Source: Pseudocitrobacter faecalis (GTDB lineage: Bacteria; Pseudomonadota; Gammaproteobacteria; Enterobacterales; Enterobacteriaceae). From it: 64,000 bases of DNA. Under the pieces are notes generated by a model. The model made no database searches, had not been told where the DNA came from, and saw nothing but the letters and a program-made list of their open reading frames with translations. Positions 11,480-19,425 of this stretch are shown piece after piece. The position numbers and the translations under genes are program-made. The stretch is from NCBI GenBank assembly GCA_003315335.1, contig QNRL01000012.1, positions 1-64,000 of the forward strand, written 5' to 3'. How positions within the stretch are numbered: position 1 is the first letter of the stretch; each line of letters opens with the position of its first letter.

Positions 11480-12400
11480 ATGACTGAAATCAGCCGCACC
11501 CAGGCCTGGCTTGAAAGCCTGCGCCCTAAAACGTTACCTCTGGCCTTCGCCTCTATTCTTGTGGGCATTACGCTCGCCTGGTGGCAAGGGCACTTCGATG
11601 CAACTGTGGCGGTGCTGTCGCTGGTTACTGCGGGCCTGCTGCAAATCCTCTCCAACCTCGCGAACGACTATGGCGATGCGGTGAAGGGCAGCGATAAACC
11701 CGATCGCATTGGGCCGCTGCGCGGCATGCAAAAAGGTGCCATCACCCAGCCGCAAATGAAACGCGCGCTGATGATTACCGTCGCGCTCATTTGTCTTTCT
11801 GGTCTGGGGCTGCTGTTTGCGGCGTACCAAAACATCGGCGACTTTATCGGTTTTCTGGTGCTGGGGTTGCTCTCCATTGTCGCCGCAATCACTTATACCG
11901 TAGGCACTCGTCCGTACGGATATATCGGTTTGGGTGATATTTCTGTTCTTATTTTCTTCGGCTGGCTGAGCGTTATCGGCAGTTGGTATTTACAGGCGCA
12001 TATGCTGAGCATCACGCTCATCCTTCCTGCTACGGCGTGCGGGCTGCTGGCAACGGCAGTATTGAATATCAATAATCTGCGCGATATCGACAGCGATCGT
12101 GAAAACGGCAAAAACACCCTTGCGGTACGTTTAGGCCCGGTTGGCGCGCGTCGCTATCACGCCTGCCTGCTTGGCGGCACGCTGGTGTGCCTGGCGCTGT
12201 TTAACCTGATTTCGCTGCAAAGCGTGTGGGGCTGGCTGTTTATTCTCGCCACGCCGTTGCTGTTCAAACAGGCGCGCTACGTGATGACGCAGCGTGAACC
12301 TGTCGCGATGCGGCCGATGCTTGAACGTACGGTCAAAGGCGCGCTGCTCACTAACGTCCTGTTTATCGTTGGGATTATCCTGAGTAAGGCGCTGGCTTAA
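11480..12400 (+). CDS. menA: 1,4-dihydroxy-2-naphthoate octaprenyltransferase MenA
   Basis: MenA attaches the polyprenyl tail to 1,4-dihydroxy-2-naphthoate in the inner membrane, the step that makes demethylmenaquinone for anaerobic respiration. The 306-residue protein is a UbiA-family polytopic enzyme. It carries the first aspartate motif NDYGDAVKGSD near residue 63 and the second, NNLRDIDSDRENGKN, near residue 196, which bind the magnesium-diphosphate substrate. About eight to nine hydrophobic segments are visible. It lies after the hslVU terminator and before rraA, as in E. coli. Confidence 0.97.
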   Translation: MTEISRTQAWLESLRPKTLPLAFASILVGITLAWWQGHFDATVAVLSLVTAGLLQILSNLANDYGDAVKGSDKPDRIGPLRGMQKGAITQPQMKRALMITVALICLSGLGLLFAAYQNIGDFIGFLVLGLLSIVAAITYTVGTRPYGYIGLGDISVLIFFGWLSVIGSWYLQAHMLSITLILPATACGLLATAVLNINNLRDIDSDRENGKNTLAVRLGPVGARRYHACLLGGTLVCLALFNLISLQSVWGWLFILATPLLFKQARYVMTQREPVAMRPMLERTVKGALLTNVLFIVGIILSKALA

Positions 12401-12410
12401 CTGACAAATA

Positions 12411-12460
12411 TCAATTAACAATTGATGATTTTGCCAACAGTGCACAGAGCGCGATATACT
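12411..12460 (+). promoter_or_regulatory. rraA promoter region
   Basis: A -35-like TTGCCA (12431-12436) and a -10 TATACT (12455-12460) are 18 bp apart and 32 bp before rraA. Just upstream is the perfect inverted repeat TCAATT-AAC-AATTGA (12411-12425). E. coli rraA is known to have its own sigma-S-dependent promoter here. Confidence 0.5.
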
Positions 12461-12492
12461 GAAAACACTCGCAGCAACTGAGTGTTAATCCT

Positions 12493-12978
12493 ATGAAATA
12501 CGATACTTCCGAGCTTTGCGACATCTATCAGGAAGATGTCAACGTCGTGGAACCCCTGTTCTCCAACTTTGGCGGGCGGTTGTCGTTTGGTGGGCAAATC
12601 ACCACCGTGAAATGTTTCGAGGATAACGGGTTGCTGTATGATCTGCTCGAACAGAATGGCCGTGGCCGCATTCTGCTGATTGACGGCGGCGGCTCTGTAC
12701 GTCGCGCGCTGATCGATGCGGAACTGGCGCGTATCGCCACCCAGAACGAATGGGAAGGCATTGTGGTTTATGGAGCCGTGCGTCAGGTCGATGACCTTGA
12801 AGAGCTGGATATCGGCATTCAGGCCATTGCCGCCATTCCGGTTGGCGCCGCTGGCGAAGGCATTGGCGAAAGCGATGTGCGCGTCAATTTCGGCGGCGTG
12901 ACGTTCTTCTCTGGCGACCATCTCTATGCTGATAACACCGGCATTATCCTTTCTGAAGATCCGCTGGATATCGAGTAA
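12493..12978 (+). CDS. rraA: Ribonuclease E inhibitor RraA
   Basis: RraA is a trimeric cytoplasmic protein that binds the C-terminal region of RNase E and lowers its mRNA-degrading activity. The 161-residue product begins [23 protein letters not shown] and contains the family runs [27 protein letters not shown] and [14 protein letters not shown]. The older name menG reflects a mistaken methyltransferase assignment. It follows menA after 92 bp and ends at its own terminator. The neighbours found next in E. coli, zapB and glpFKX, are absent here: this is where conserved order stops. Confidence 0.97.
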   Translation: MKYDTSELCDIYQEDVNVVEPLFSNFGGRLSFGGQITTVKCFEDNGLLYDLLEQNGRGRILLIDGGGSVRRALIDAELARIATQNEWEGIVVYGAVRQVDDLEELDIGIQAIAAIPVGAAGEGIGESDVRVNFGGVTFFSGDHLYADNTGIILSEDPLDIE

Positions 12979-12993
12979 ATAATTCATACAAAA

Positions 12994-13020
12994 TAAAGGG
13001 GATATATTTCCCCTTTATTA
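12994..13020 (+). terminator. Terminator-like hairpin after rraA
   Basis: The stem AAAGGGGA / TCCCCTTT with a short loop is followed by ATTATTT, 16 bp after the rraA stop. Confidence 0.7.
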
Positions 13021-13336
13021 TTTCCAAAAACAAAAACCTCGTTGCATAACTCATTCTGTCTCATATATGAGATAAACGCCCTATTAATACTAACTAACTT
13101 CAATACTCATCGAACCATTTAATAATATTGCGTTATAGCTCAAGTTTTATACCTTGACGATCCCCCCTTCGCGTGCGATTTTCCTTATATCAAATAATAA
13201 ACTGAGTTTCATATTTGAAACAAAACCATAAATATTAATTTCCGTTTCACTGGCGAAACGCCATCAATTAATTTTCGCTGATTTTTATCCGCGGCGGCGA
13301 TCTATTGCTTATTGAATATGACATGAGAGGTGAGCT
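13021..13336. promoter_or_regulatory. Long AT-rich region upstream of the first porin, with an inverted repeat
   Basis: No gene is visible in these 316 bp. An inverted repeat CGTTTC-ACTGGC-GAAACG spans 13243-13260, about 76 bp before the porin start, and a GAAAC half-motif recurs at 13217-13221. I read this as a candidate operator and promoter region for the porin. Confidence 0.4.
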
Positions 13337-14533
13337 ATGCGTAAACAATTTTTCGCGCTGCTGCTGGGCGCATGTACCGCTGCGTCCGCGCTGGCGGAAG
13401 GCGGCAAGCCCTTCCCGCATATAGGCTGGCGCAGCGCGGACAGCAGCGCCGGGTTGGATATTGGCGGGGCGTTGCGGGCTAATTATCGCTATGAAGACTG
13501 GAAAGGCAGTAATTATCGTGACCCGCCGCATCTGCGTTTTGATACATTCCGTATCGACAGCAGCGGTTTTTATAATAACTATTTCTTTGATGCCGGATTC
13601 TGGTTCCAGGATCACCATAAATATGCGGTTGACCGCGCCTATGTGGGGTATCGATTTGATCAGAATAATAGCGTACAGCTTGGCATTCCCGGCAAGCCTT
13701 TTGGCCTGGAGCCCTATCCACAATTTGGCTGGTCATACGGCATTCCCTTTTATTTAGGTTTTGGCGTCAATGCGGGTAGCGGGGTTAATTACCAATATCA
13801 CGATAATAACTGGTCGCTGGATGTGGCTTATTTCCCGTGGATGGAGCCTGAGAACCTGCGCTATGCGCCAGATGTCGGGGATTATGATCGCTTAAAAAAT
13901 ACTAATTATCCCAGCCAGCATCAGCAGCGTAATGAAAAACGCGATCAGGTGAACGTGCGGCTGGCGCGAACATTCCACGGCGGCGACTGGAACAATGAGC
14001 TGGGGGGTTCGCTGGCGCTGGCGCGATTACACAATCGCGAGACCGATGATGATGGCACTTTCTGGGCTGCAGGCCTGCACGGAACTGTGCAGAACGGGCC
14101 CTGGCAGCTCTCCTCGCAGGTGATCCGTTACCAATACGATCCGAAAAATCCGGCGGGCGTAAGCGATGATACGATTCTGATGGGGGGCAACGGCCTGACA
14201 CCGTCGTATTTAATTCCGGCAAAAGCCACCACCGCGTCGCTTAACGTGGCACGCGATGTGGACGTCAAATGGGGCGCGGTATCGAAACTACGGTTCTATA
14301 ACGATTACAGCGTGTTATGGAAAGACAAAAGTGACTGGAGCGATTCTCAGATGAACACCGTCGGGGTGCAGGTCTTCGCGCTACCGGTGATGTTCTGGGT
14401 CGACCTGAGCTGGGCGAAAAATGTTAACCCGTGGGGCGGCGCGCTTAACGCCACGGGCTGGACCAGCACGCAGTCGGAAGGCAGCGGAAAATGGTATTTC
14501 CGCACCAACGTCAACATCGGCTACTATTTTTGA
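13337..14533 (+). CDS. Outer-membrane beta-barrel protein, porin-like, family not identified
   Basis: The 398-residue product has a clear signal peptide (MRKQFFALLLGACTAASALA, cleavage before EGG). The mature protein has strongly alternating polar and aromatic residues and ends in the terminal phenylalanine (NVNIGYYF) typical of outer-membrane barrels. Runs such as HLRFDTFRIDSSGFYNNYFFDAG and KYAVDRAYVGYRF look like adjacent barrel strands and recall phosphate-selective or carbohydrate porins, but I cannot name the family. ATG 13337 has a good ribosome site (GAGGTGAG). A second, unrelated porin follows after 381 bp on the same strand, which suggests a shared substrate class. Transport substrate unknown. 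Confidence 0.75.
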   Translation: MRKQFFALLLGACTAASALAEGGKPFPHIGWRSADSSAGLDIGGALRANYRYEDWKGSNYRDPPHLRFDTFRIDSSGFYNNYFFDAGFWFQDHHKYAVDRAYVGYRFDQNNSVQLGIPGKPFGLEPYPQFGWSYGIPFYLGFGVNAGSGVNYQYHDNNWSLDVAYFPWMEPENLRYAPDVGDYDRLKNTNYPSQHQQRNEKRDQVNVRLARTFHGGDWNNELGGSLALARLHNRETDDDGTFWAAGLHGTVQNGPWQLSSQVIRYQYDPKNPAGVSDDTILMGGNGLTPSYLIPAKATTASLNVARDVDVKWGAVSKLRFYNDYSVLWKDKSDWSDSQMNTVGVQVFALPVMFWVDLSWAKNVNPWGGALNATGWTSTQSEGSGKWYFRTNVNIGYYF

Positions 14534-14730
14534 TGACCGATTTCCTGCGCGTTTACGCGCGGGAAGCGTCTGAAAACTATCCAATCGGTGCGGTTTAAGC
14601 CAAACGGTAAAATAAGTACTATCTTCCATTCACTCAATCAATATGCAGTTCAAATATCTGCCCATTAATAATTAGCATCATAAATAATTCAATTTGAATC
14701 ACTGATTCAGCATCAATGCCTGGAAAAAGA
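14534..14730. other. Intergenic stretch between the porins
   Basis: I see no gene here. The sequence after the first porin includes the weak inverted run GCGCGTTTACGCGC at 14547-14560, which may help end its transcript, and then an AT-rich segment leading to the operator at 14731. Confidence 0.35.
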
Positions 14731-14764
14731 AAGCAAACGTTTGCGTTTAGATCTGGATCACACC
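14731..14764. promoter_or_regulatory. PurR/LacI-type operator and CRP-like site before the second porin
   Basis: GCAAACGTTTGC at 14733-14744 is a perfect 12-bp palindrome, and with its flanks (AAGCAAACGTTTGCGT, 14731-14746) it fits the PurR operator consensus; other LacI-family proteins bind similar sites. Directly adjacent is a CRP-like site, TTAGA-N6-TCACA (14747-14762), good in the right half only. Together they suggest control by a LacI-family repressor plus catabolite control. Confidence 0.55.
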
Positions 14765-14844
14765 CCTTTCGATGATGATAATCGCATCCCTGTGCGAAAC
14801 CGCCCATACGTTTAGTACGTCTATCCGGGGTCTCTCCACCCGCG

Positions 14845-14880
14845 AGTGTGGCGAACTTCGGGGGGCGATACTCGCACACT
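14845..14880 (+). promoter_or_regulatory. Leader hairpin upstream of the second porin
   Basis: The arms AGTGTGGCGA and TCGCACACT can form a nine-pair stem with one bulged G and a 17-nt loop, ending 34 bp before the porin start. It does not match a riboswitch class that I know. It may stabilise the leader or bind a small RNA. Confidence 0.3.
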
Positions 14881-14914
14881 TTTCTTTTTTTATCTCTGTT
14901 TACAAGGTATTAGC

Positions 14915-16231
14915 ATGAAGATGTGTCGGGCAGCAGGTGCAGTTAAACCATCACGATTAACCGGTGGTCTCACCGCCCTGGTCACGCTTGCAGCCCTGGC
15001 GCTTCCCGCCAGCGCGGAAGCGGCTCTCTCCTTTAAGTCCGACAGCGAGTGTTTCGACGCCGACGGTAACGTCAGCAGCCTGAGCGATGTATTCAGCTGC
15101 GGTAAAGTTAGCGGCAGCGTGCGGTCTCTTTACTACACCACGCACAACGCCTATTTCGCCAAAGGTTTTAACCAGGACACCATCAGCTACGGCGGTTTCC
15201 TGAAGTACGAAACCGCGCAAATGTACGGCTTCAACGTGGGGGTCAGCGGTCTGTTCCTGCGCGGCATTAACCATCCGCCGGAAGAACGCGTGATTAGCGA
15301 CATCGGTGAAAACCAGACCAATATTGGCGAAGCGTATCTCAACTGGCGCTATGGCGATTTCCGCATCACCGGCGGCAACCAGCGTCTGGATCTGCCGTTT
15401 GTCGGCGACTATGACTGGCGTATTACCCCGATTCTTTATCAGGCGCTGGATATGCAGTACGGCAGCGGCGACGACTTCCTGCGCGCGACCAAAATCTGGC
15501 GTTATAAGGGCTGGGGCAGCGATCAGGTGAAACGCACCACCGCATATACCGAAGTCACCGAAGAGACCGATGGCATGTGGGCTGTTGGCGCGGGTCGCCA
15601 CATGATGTGGGATGACAAAAAGCTGACCGGCCAGATGTGGTACGAAAGCTACGCCGATTTCTCCAACATCTTCTACACCGAAGGTCATCTCCAGTGGCAG
15701 CAGGCGCTGTTCACGCCGGATGTGGCGCTGCAATACATTCGTGGCACCAGCGAAGGCAAAGCACTGGCGGGCGAGGTGGATAACCGTTCTTACGGCGCGC
15801 AACTGTCGCTGAACTTCACGCCAGCGCTCTCATGGGCGGCGGGTTACGACCATATCGCCTCCAGCGGCAACAGCTACGGCTATGGTTCACTGGTAACGCC
15901 GTATGCGCATAACAGTTCATCGGGCCCGTATTTCGCGCAACCGTACTTCACCAGCACCCAGGATCTGGGCAGCGGCGATGCGTATGCCACTAACGTAAAC
16001 TGGAATACGAACGAGAACCTGACGCTGGGCGCACGCTATTCGTGGATGGATTTGACGCCGACGGTGAATACCGGCAGCCTGCGCCAGTCCGAGTATCTGG
16101 TTTACTTTATCTGGAACTTCCAGGGTGCGCTGAAAGGCCTCAGCCTGAGCGATTTTGTCGGCGTGCAGACTTCTCCGCTGTATGAGAAAGACTTCTGGCA
16201 GAACCGTCTGACGTTGCAGTACGACTTCTGA
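14915..16231 (+). CDS. OprD-family outer-membrane porin
   Basis: The 438-residue protein has an extended signal region (MKMCRAAGAVKPSR, then a hydrophobic stretch, cleavage near ASAEA|ALSF) and the OprD-type barrel, with runs such as KVSGSVRSLYYTTHNAYF near the mature N-terminus and ITGGNQRLDLPFVGDYDWRITP in the middle. It ends in the outer-membrane signature LTLQYDF. OprD-family porins take up specific small molecules such as amino acids, sugars or organic acids; the substrate here is unknown. I chose ATG 14915, which has an AAGGT ribosome site; ATG 14921 is possible, and the GTG at 14846 would add an unlikely 23 residues. It is preceded by a PurR/LacI-type operator and followed by repeats. 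Confidence 0.85.
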   Translation: MKMCRAAGAVKPSRLTGGLTALVTLAALALPASAEAALSFKSDSECFDADGNVSSLSDVFSCGKVSGSVRSLYYTTHNAYFAKGFNQDTISYGGFLKYETAQMYGFNVGVSGLFLRGINHPPEERVISDIGENQTNIGEAYLNWRYGDFRITGGNQRLDLPFVGDYDWRITPILYQALDMQYGSGDDFLRATKIWRYKGWGSDQVKRTTAYTEVTEETDGMWAVGAGRHMMWDDKKLTGQMWYESYADFSNIFYTEGHLQWQQALFTPDVALQYIRGTSEGKALAGEVDNRSYGAQLSLNFTPALSWAAGYDHIASSGNSYGYGSLVTPYAHNSSSGPYFAQPYFTSTQDLGSGDAYATNVNWNTNENLTLGARYSWMDLTPTVNTGSLRQSEYLVYFIWNFQGALKGLSLSDFVGVQTSPLYEKDFWQNRLTLQYDF

Positions 16232-16235
16232 TATT

Positions 16236-16266
16236 ACGCCGGATGCGCTTCGCTTATCCGGCCTAC
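16236..16266. repeat. REP element
   Basis: GCCGGATGCG and TTATCCGGCCTAC flank a short loop, the canonical enterobacterial REP consensus, immediately after the porin stop. Confidence 0.8.
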
Positions 16267-16277
16267 CCGACTTTTCC

Positions 16278-16382
16278 CCCTCACCCTAACCCTCTCCCTC
16301 AAGGGAGAGGGAACCGATGGTGCCAAAGGTTAGCTGTCTGCGGTTTTCTCCCTCTCCCTGTGGGAGAGGGCCGGGGTGAAGG
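16278..16382 (-). repeat. Composite palindromic repeat, copy 1 (reverse orientation)
   Basis: This 105-bp element consists of two hairpins, CCCTCTCCCTCAAGGGAGAGGG and its partner (CCCTCTCCCTGTGGGAGAGGG), joined by about 40 variable bases. The outer ends CCCTCACCC and GGGTGAAGG are mutually inverted. It is the reverse complement of the copies at 21695, 28355 and 34931, judged by the TTAGGGTGAGGG and CCCCGGCC ends. Confidence 0.85.
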
Positions 16383-16521
16383 CATCAGTGCGCACCACCC
16401 TCCCATTCCTTTTACGCATCCCTACCATTGACGAGATTCACTTTACGAATATTCATCAAGGGTATAACCTGCCTTTAGCACATTTGTATGACAAATAGAT
16501 TCTCGCTCAGGCGCACAAACG

Positions 16522-17664
16522 ATGAACAAAAAACTAATCATGCCCGATGGCGGCAATCAGTGGTATCGCATCTGCCGTGACTTACTGCAACGCGCAGATA
16601 TTGAAATCAACGGCAAACGTCCTTTCGACATTCAGGTCAAAAACAAACACTTCTACAAACGCGTTCTTCAACAGGGCTCTCTCGGCCTGGGCGAGAGCTA
16701 TATGGACGGCTGGTGGGAGTGTGAACAGCTCGATGAGTTTATCTCCCGCCTGCTGAAAATTGATATTGAGTCGCAGATTAAACACAACCTGAAAGATTTG
16801 ATGCACGTGGTGAGCGCGAAGATCATCAACCTGCAATCGAAAAAACGGGCGTGGATTGTCGGGAAAGAACATTACGACCTCGGCAACGACCTCTTCACCC
16901 TGATGCTCGACCCGTACATGCAGTACTCCTGCGGCTACTGGCGTGATGCCAGCAATCTGCTTGAAGCGCAGCAAAACAAGCTGGAACTTATCTGCCGCAA
17001 ACTCAATCTGCAAAAAGGCATGACCCTGCTGGATATCGGCTGCGGCTGGGGCGGGCTGGCGGCTTATGCGGCGGAAAACTACGGCGTGAAAGTCACAGGC
17101 GTCACCATCTCCGCTGAGCAACAGAAACTCGCCCAGCAGCGCTGTGAAGGGCTGGATGTGGAGATCCTGTTGCAGGACTATCGCGACCTCGACAGCAAAT
17201 TTGACCGCATTGTCTCAGTCGGCATGTTTGAACACGTCGGGCCGAAAAATTACAAAACCTACTTCACCGTGGCCAATAAAAACCTGGCGGAAGACGGTAT
17301 CTTCCTGCTCCACACCATCGGTTCCAATCAAAGCGACCTGAACGTCGACCCGTGGATCGATAAATATATCTTCCCGAACGGTTGCCTGCCGTCGGTTTCA
17401 CAACTTTCTTCTGCCTGTGAGCCCTTCTTTGTGATTGAAGACCTGCACAATTTTGGCTCTGACTACGATAAAACCCTGATGGCCTGGGAACAGCGATTCC
17501 AGGATTCATGGGGCCAATTAGACGATGTCTATTCAGCACGTTTTAAACGGATGTTCACCTACTATCTGAAAGCCTGCGCCGGTGCTTTCAGGGCCAGAAA
17601 TATTCAGCTCTGGCAGGTGGTTCTGACGCACGGAGTACCGGGAGGAATGAACGTCCCACGGTAA
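16522..17664 (+). CDS. Cyclopropane-fatty-acyl-phospholipid synthase, Cfa paralogue
   Basis: The 380-residue enzyme transfers a methylene from S-adenosylmethionine to cis double bonds of membrane phospholipids. It shows the Cfa N-terminal lipid-binding region (KRVLQQGSLGLGESYMDGWWEC), the linker SKKRAWIVGKEHYDLGND, the SAM-binding motif LDIGCGWGGLA near residue 170, and the conserved runs QDYRDL, SVGMFEHVGPKNY and LHTIGSNQSDLNVDPWIDKYIFPNGCLPS. The C-terminus AGAFRARNIQLWQVV is also typical. It differs from E. coli Cfa at many positions (for example the N-terminus MNKKLIMPDGGNQWYRI), so I take it as a paralogue and would expect the ordinary cfa elsewhere. A 39-residue membrane protein follows. 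The perfect repeat ATTTGT-ATG-ACAAAT at 16482-16496 lies upstream. Confidence 0.92.
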   Translation: MNKKLIMPDGGNQWYRICRDLLQRADIEINGKRPFDIQVKNKHFYKRVLQQGSLGLGESYMDGWWECEQLDEFISRLLKIDIESQIKHNLKDLMHVVSAKIINLQSKKRAWIVGKEHYDLGNDLFTLMLDPYMQYSCGYWRDASNLLEAQQNKLELICRKLNLQKGMTLLDIGCGWGGLAAYAAENYGVKVTGVTISAEQQKLAQQRCEGLDVEILLQDYRDLDSKFDRIVSVGMFEHVGPKNYKTYFTVANKNLAEDGIFLLHTIGSNQSDLNVDPWIDKYIFPNGCLPSVSQLSSACEPFFVIEDLHNFGSDYDKTLMAWEQRFQDSWGQLDDVYSARFKRMFTYYLKACAGAFRARNIQLWQVVLTHGVPGGMNVPR

Positions 17665-17709
17665 TATGGGGCGCCTCTGCCCCTACACGATGTGAGCAAG
17701 GAAAAGAAA

Positions 17710-17829
17710 ATGGAAAACGAAGCAGTATTAAAACAACAAAAACATGAAGCCCATATGTTGGCATTTTGCTGGACGGTTGCCATTGTCGGCTTTGTCTTTA
17801 TTCTAAGCCTGGCCGTTAAGTTCTGGTAA
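17710..17829 (+). CDS. Small single-span membrane protein, 39 residues
   Basis: ATG 17710 opens a 39-codon frame: MENEAVLKQQKHEAHMLAF, then CWTVAIVGFVFILSLAVKFW. It has a charged N-terminal third and one hydrophobic segment at about residues 17-36 ending in KFW. A strong ribosome site (AAGGA at 17698-17702) stands 7 bases before the ATG. It lies 45 bp after the Cfa paralogue, on the same strand, and ends just before a hairpin terminator, so the two are probably co-transcribed. No known family recognised. It may regulate or anchor the synthase at the membrane, as other small proteins do for their operon partners; that is inference. Confidence 0.72.
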   Translation: MENEAVLKQQKHEAHMLAFCWTVAIVGFVFILSLAVKFW

Positions 17830-17836
17830 CGCGCAG

Positions 17837-17866
17837 TGCCGGGCCCGCATGATGCGAGACCCGGCA
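17837..17866 (+). terminator. Terminator hairpin after the cfa-like operon
   Basis: TGCCGGG and CCCGGCA form the outer stem and GCAT/ATGC an inner stem, followed by CCTGTTTT. It separates the cfa-like operon from the convergent reductase gene. Confidence 0.65.
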
Positions 17867-17873
17867 GCCTGTT

Positions 17874-18974
17874 TTACTTCGCTTGCGGATAATCGATATA
17901 TCCCGCTTTTCCGCCGCCAAAGAACTGCTCTTTCACTGGCTGGTTCAGGGGCAGATCGTTCTGTAAACGATACGGCAAGTCTGGATTAGCGATAAACGGA
18001 CGACCAAAGCCGATCAAATCCGCCCAGCCGTTTTGCAGCGCCTCTTCCGCACGCGCTTTGGTGTATTTACCGGAGTAAATCAGCGTACCGCGAAAAATCA
18101 AACGCAACGCCTCTTTAAAAGCCGCTGGCATCACCGGCGCATCTTCCCAGTCTGCTTCGGCAATATGAATATAGGCAATGCCGAGATCGTTCAGCACGCT
18201 GGCCGCCGCCAGATAGGTCGCTTCCGGCGTATCGTCGCGAGACCCCATCAGGGTGGTCAATGGTGCCAGACGAATACCCACGCGCTCTTTACCAATCGCG
18301 TTCGACACGGCGGTGACCACCTCTTTCATAAAGCGCAGACGATTTTGCAGCGTACCGCCGTATTCGTCATCGCGCAGGTTAGCCTGCGAATCAATAAACT
18401 GGTTAATAAGATAACCGTTCGCGCCATGCAGTTCGATACCGTCAAAACCTGCGGCAATCGCGTTACGCGCGGCCTGTGCATAGTCATTGACGATAGCGGG
18501 GATCTCTTCAAGAGTCAGAGCACGCGGCATCGTATGTTGCAGCATCTCGCCTACGCCACTCTCCGGGCCGCCGCCTTTCACATCCACAAACACCTTCACG
18601 CCTTCCGCCTGAATAGCGGAAGAAGAAACCGGTGCGCCGTGACCCGGCTGAAGCGTGGTATGCGACACACGGCCAACGTGCCACAACTGCGCGAAAATTT
18701 TGCCGCCTGCCTGATGTACGGCATCAGTGACTTTTTTCCAGCCTGCAATCTGTGATTCAGTGTACATTCCCGGCGTCCAGGCATAACCCTGGCCCTGCTG
18801 GCTTATCTGTGTGCCTTCGCTAATGATCAGCCCGGCGCTGGCGCGCTGAGCGTAATATTCCGCCATCATATCAGTGGCGACATCGCCCGCCCCGGCACGT
18901 GAGCGGGTCATCGGTGGCATAACAATTCGGTTTTTCAGCGCGACGGCATTCAGTGCATAGTTTTCAAATAACAT
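17874..18974 (-). CDS. Old-yellow-enzyme family alkene reductase (NemA-like)
   Basis: The 366-residue FMN-dependent enzyme reduces activated carbon-carbon double bonds or nitro groups using NAD(P)H. The TIM-barrel shows the family substrate motif ELHGANGYL with His183, Asn186 and Tyr188, the N-terminal run KNRIVMPPMTRSRA, the FMN-binding QLWHVGRVSH, and the C-terminal phosphate-binding region LIYSGKYT...LIGFGRPFIANPDLP. The SD-like CCAGGAG is followed by three ATG codons in a row; I chose the last (18974) for spacing and family fit (MLFENYALN). The lone position next to a TetR gene further on does not settle its regulation; the E. coli nemR neighbour is absent. Confidence 0.9.
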   Translation of the reverse strand: MLFENYALNAVALKNRIVMPPMTRSRAGAGDVATDMMAEYYAQRASAGLIISEGTQISQQGQGYAWTPGMYTESQIAGWKKVTDAVHQAGGKIFAQLWHVGRVSHTTLQPGHGAPVSSSAIQAEGVKVFVDVKGGGPESGVGEMLQHTMPRALTLEEIPAIVNDYAQAARNAIAAGFDGIELHGANGYLINQFIDSQANLRDDEYGGTLQNRLRFMKEVVTAVSNAIGKERVGIRLAPLTTLMGSRDDTPEATYLAAASVLNDLGIAYIHIAEADWEDAPVMPAAFKEALRLIFRGTLIYSGKYTKARAEEALQNGWADLIGFGRPFIANPDLPYRLQNDLPLNQPVKEQFFGGGKAGYIDYPQAK

Positions 18975-19045
18975 CATCATCTCCTGGTGAGGGTAATAAA
19001 CAGGCGGTTCTCATGTTTTTTTTGGAAAACCGTCTTGCCGCACGC

Positions 19046-19258
19046 TTATTTGTAGAGTTCAGCGCTCATGGTGACGCGGTTGCCCATGTGGGCGCTGGTG
19101 ATTTTGTACTGAGAGGCATTCATCTCTTTCGCTTTCTGCGCAATCGCCGCTTCCGCAGAGTCGAGGGTCGAAGCGGTTGCCGTGACGCTTTGTGCGGATG
19201 CGCCAAAGGCCATAACGGAGAGGAGAGAAGCAGCTGCAATCTGAGTGAGGGTTTTCAT
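19046..19258 (-). CDS. BhsA/McbA-type periplasmic stress protein (DUF1471/YdgH-like domain)
   Basis: The 70-residue product has a signal peptide (MKTLTQIAAASLLSVMAFGASA, cleavage before QS) and a short domain with the run ASTLDSAEAAIAQKAKEMNASQYKITSAHMGNRVTMSAELYK, which fits the small enterobacterial YdgH/BhsA/McbA family. Members are induced by stress and affect biofilm or surface properties. I chose ATG 19258, which begins the signal peptide. It stands alone between the reductase and the TetR gene. Confidence 0.85.
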   Translation of the reverse strand: MKTLTQIAAASLLSVMAFGASAQSVTATASTLDSAEAAIAQKAKEMNASQYKITSAHMGNRVTMSAELYK

Positions 19259-19425
19259 AATAGGTATCCTGTGTTCGGCATATAACGTTGCGTTCGGCAA
19301 CTCGATGGCGACAAGAATACGGCGGTGTGAAAGCGGGATAAACGGTGATTAGGGCAAATGACTATTGCGTTTTTGTTCATAAACGCCAGAAATTGCCCCA
19401 CAGAGAACAAAAATTCGCGGCAACA
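19259..19425. other. Intergenic region between the BhsA-like and TetR genes
   Basis: No gene or clear site is visible; it presumably holds the promoter of the BhsA-like gene and the 3' end of the TetR transcript. Confidence 0.4.

Noticed and set aside
13021..13336. Possible small gene between rraA and the first porin
   Set aside because: Short frames there lack ribosome sites and coding character, so the stretch is better read as regulatory DNA.
14780..14914. Possible riboswitch in the porin leader
   Set aside because: I compared it by eye with purine, TPP, cobalamin, MoCo and cyclic-di-GMP patterns and found no conserved core; only a simple hairpin remains.
14957..15802. A 281-codon minus-strand frame opposite the OprD-type porin
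   Set aside because: It is explained by codon bias of the porin on the other strand; no recognisable domain or ribosome site.
16278..16431. Frame running through the composite repeat after the OprD-type porin
   Set aside because: Its translation is just the repeat (proline- and arginine-rich) and it has no ribosome site.
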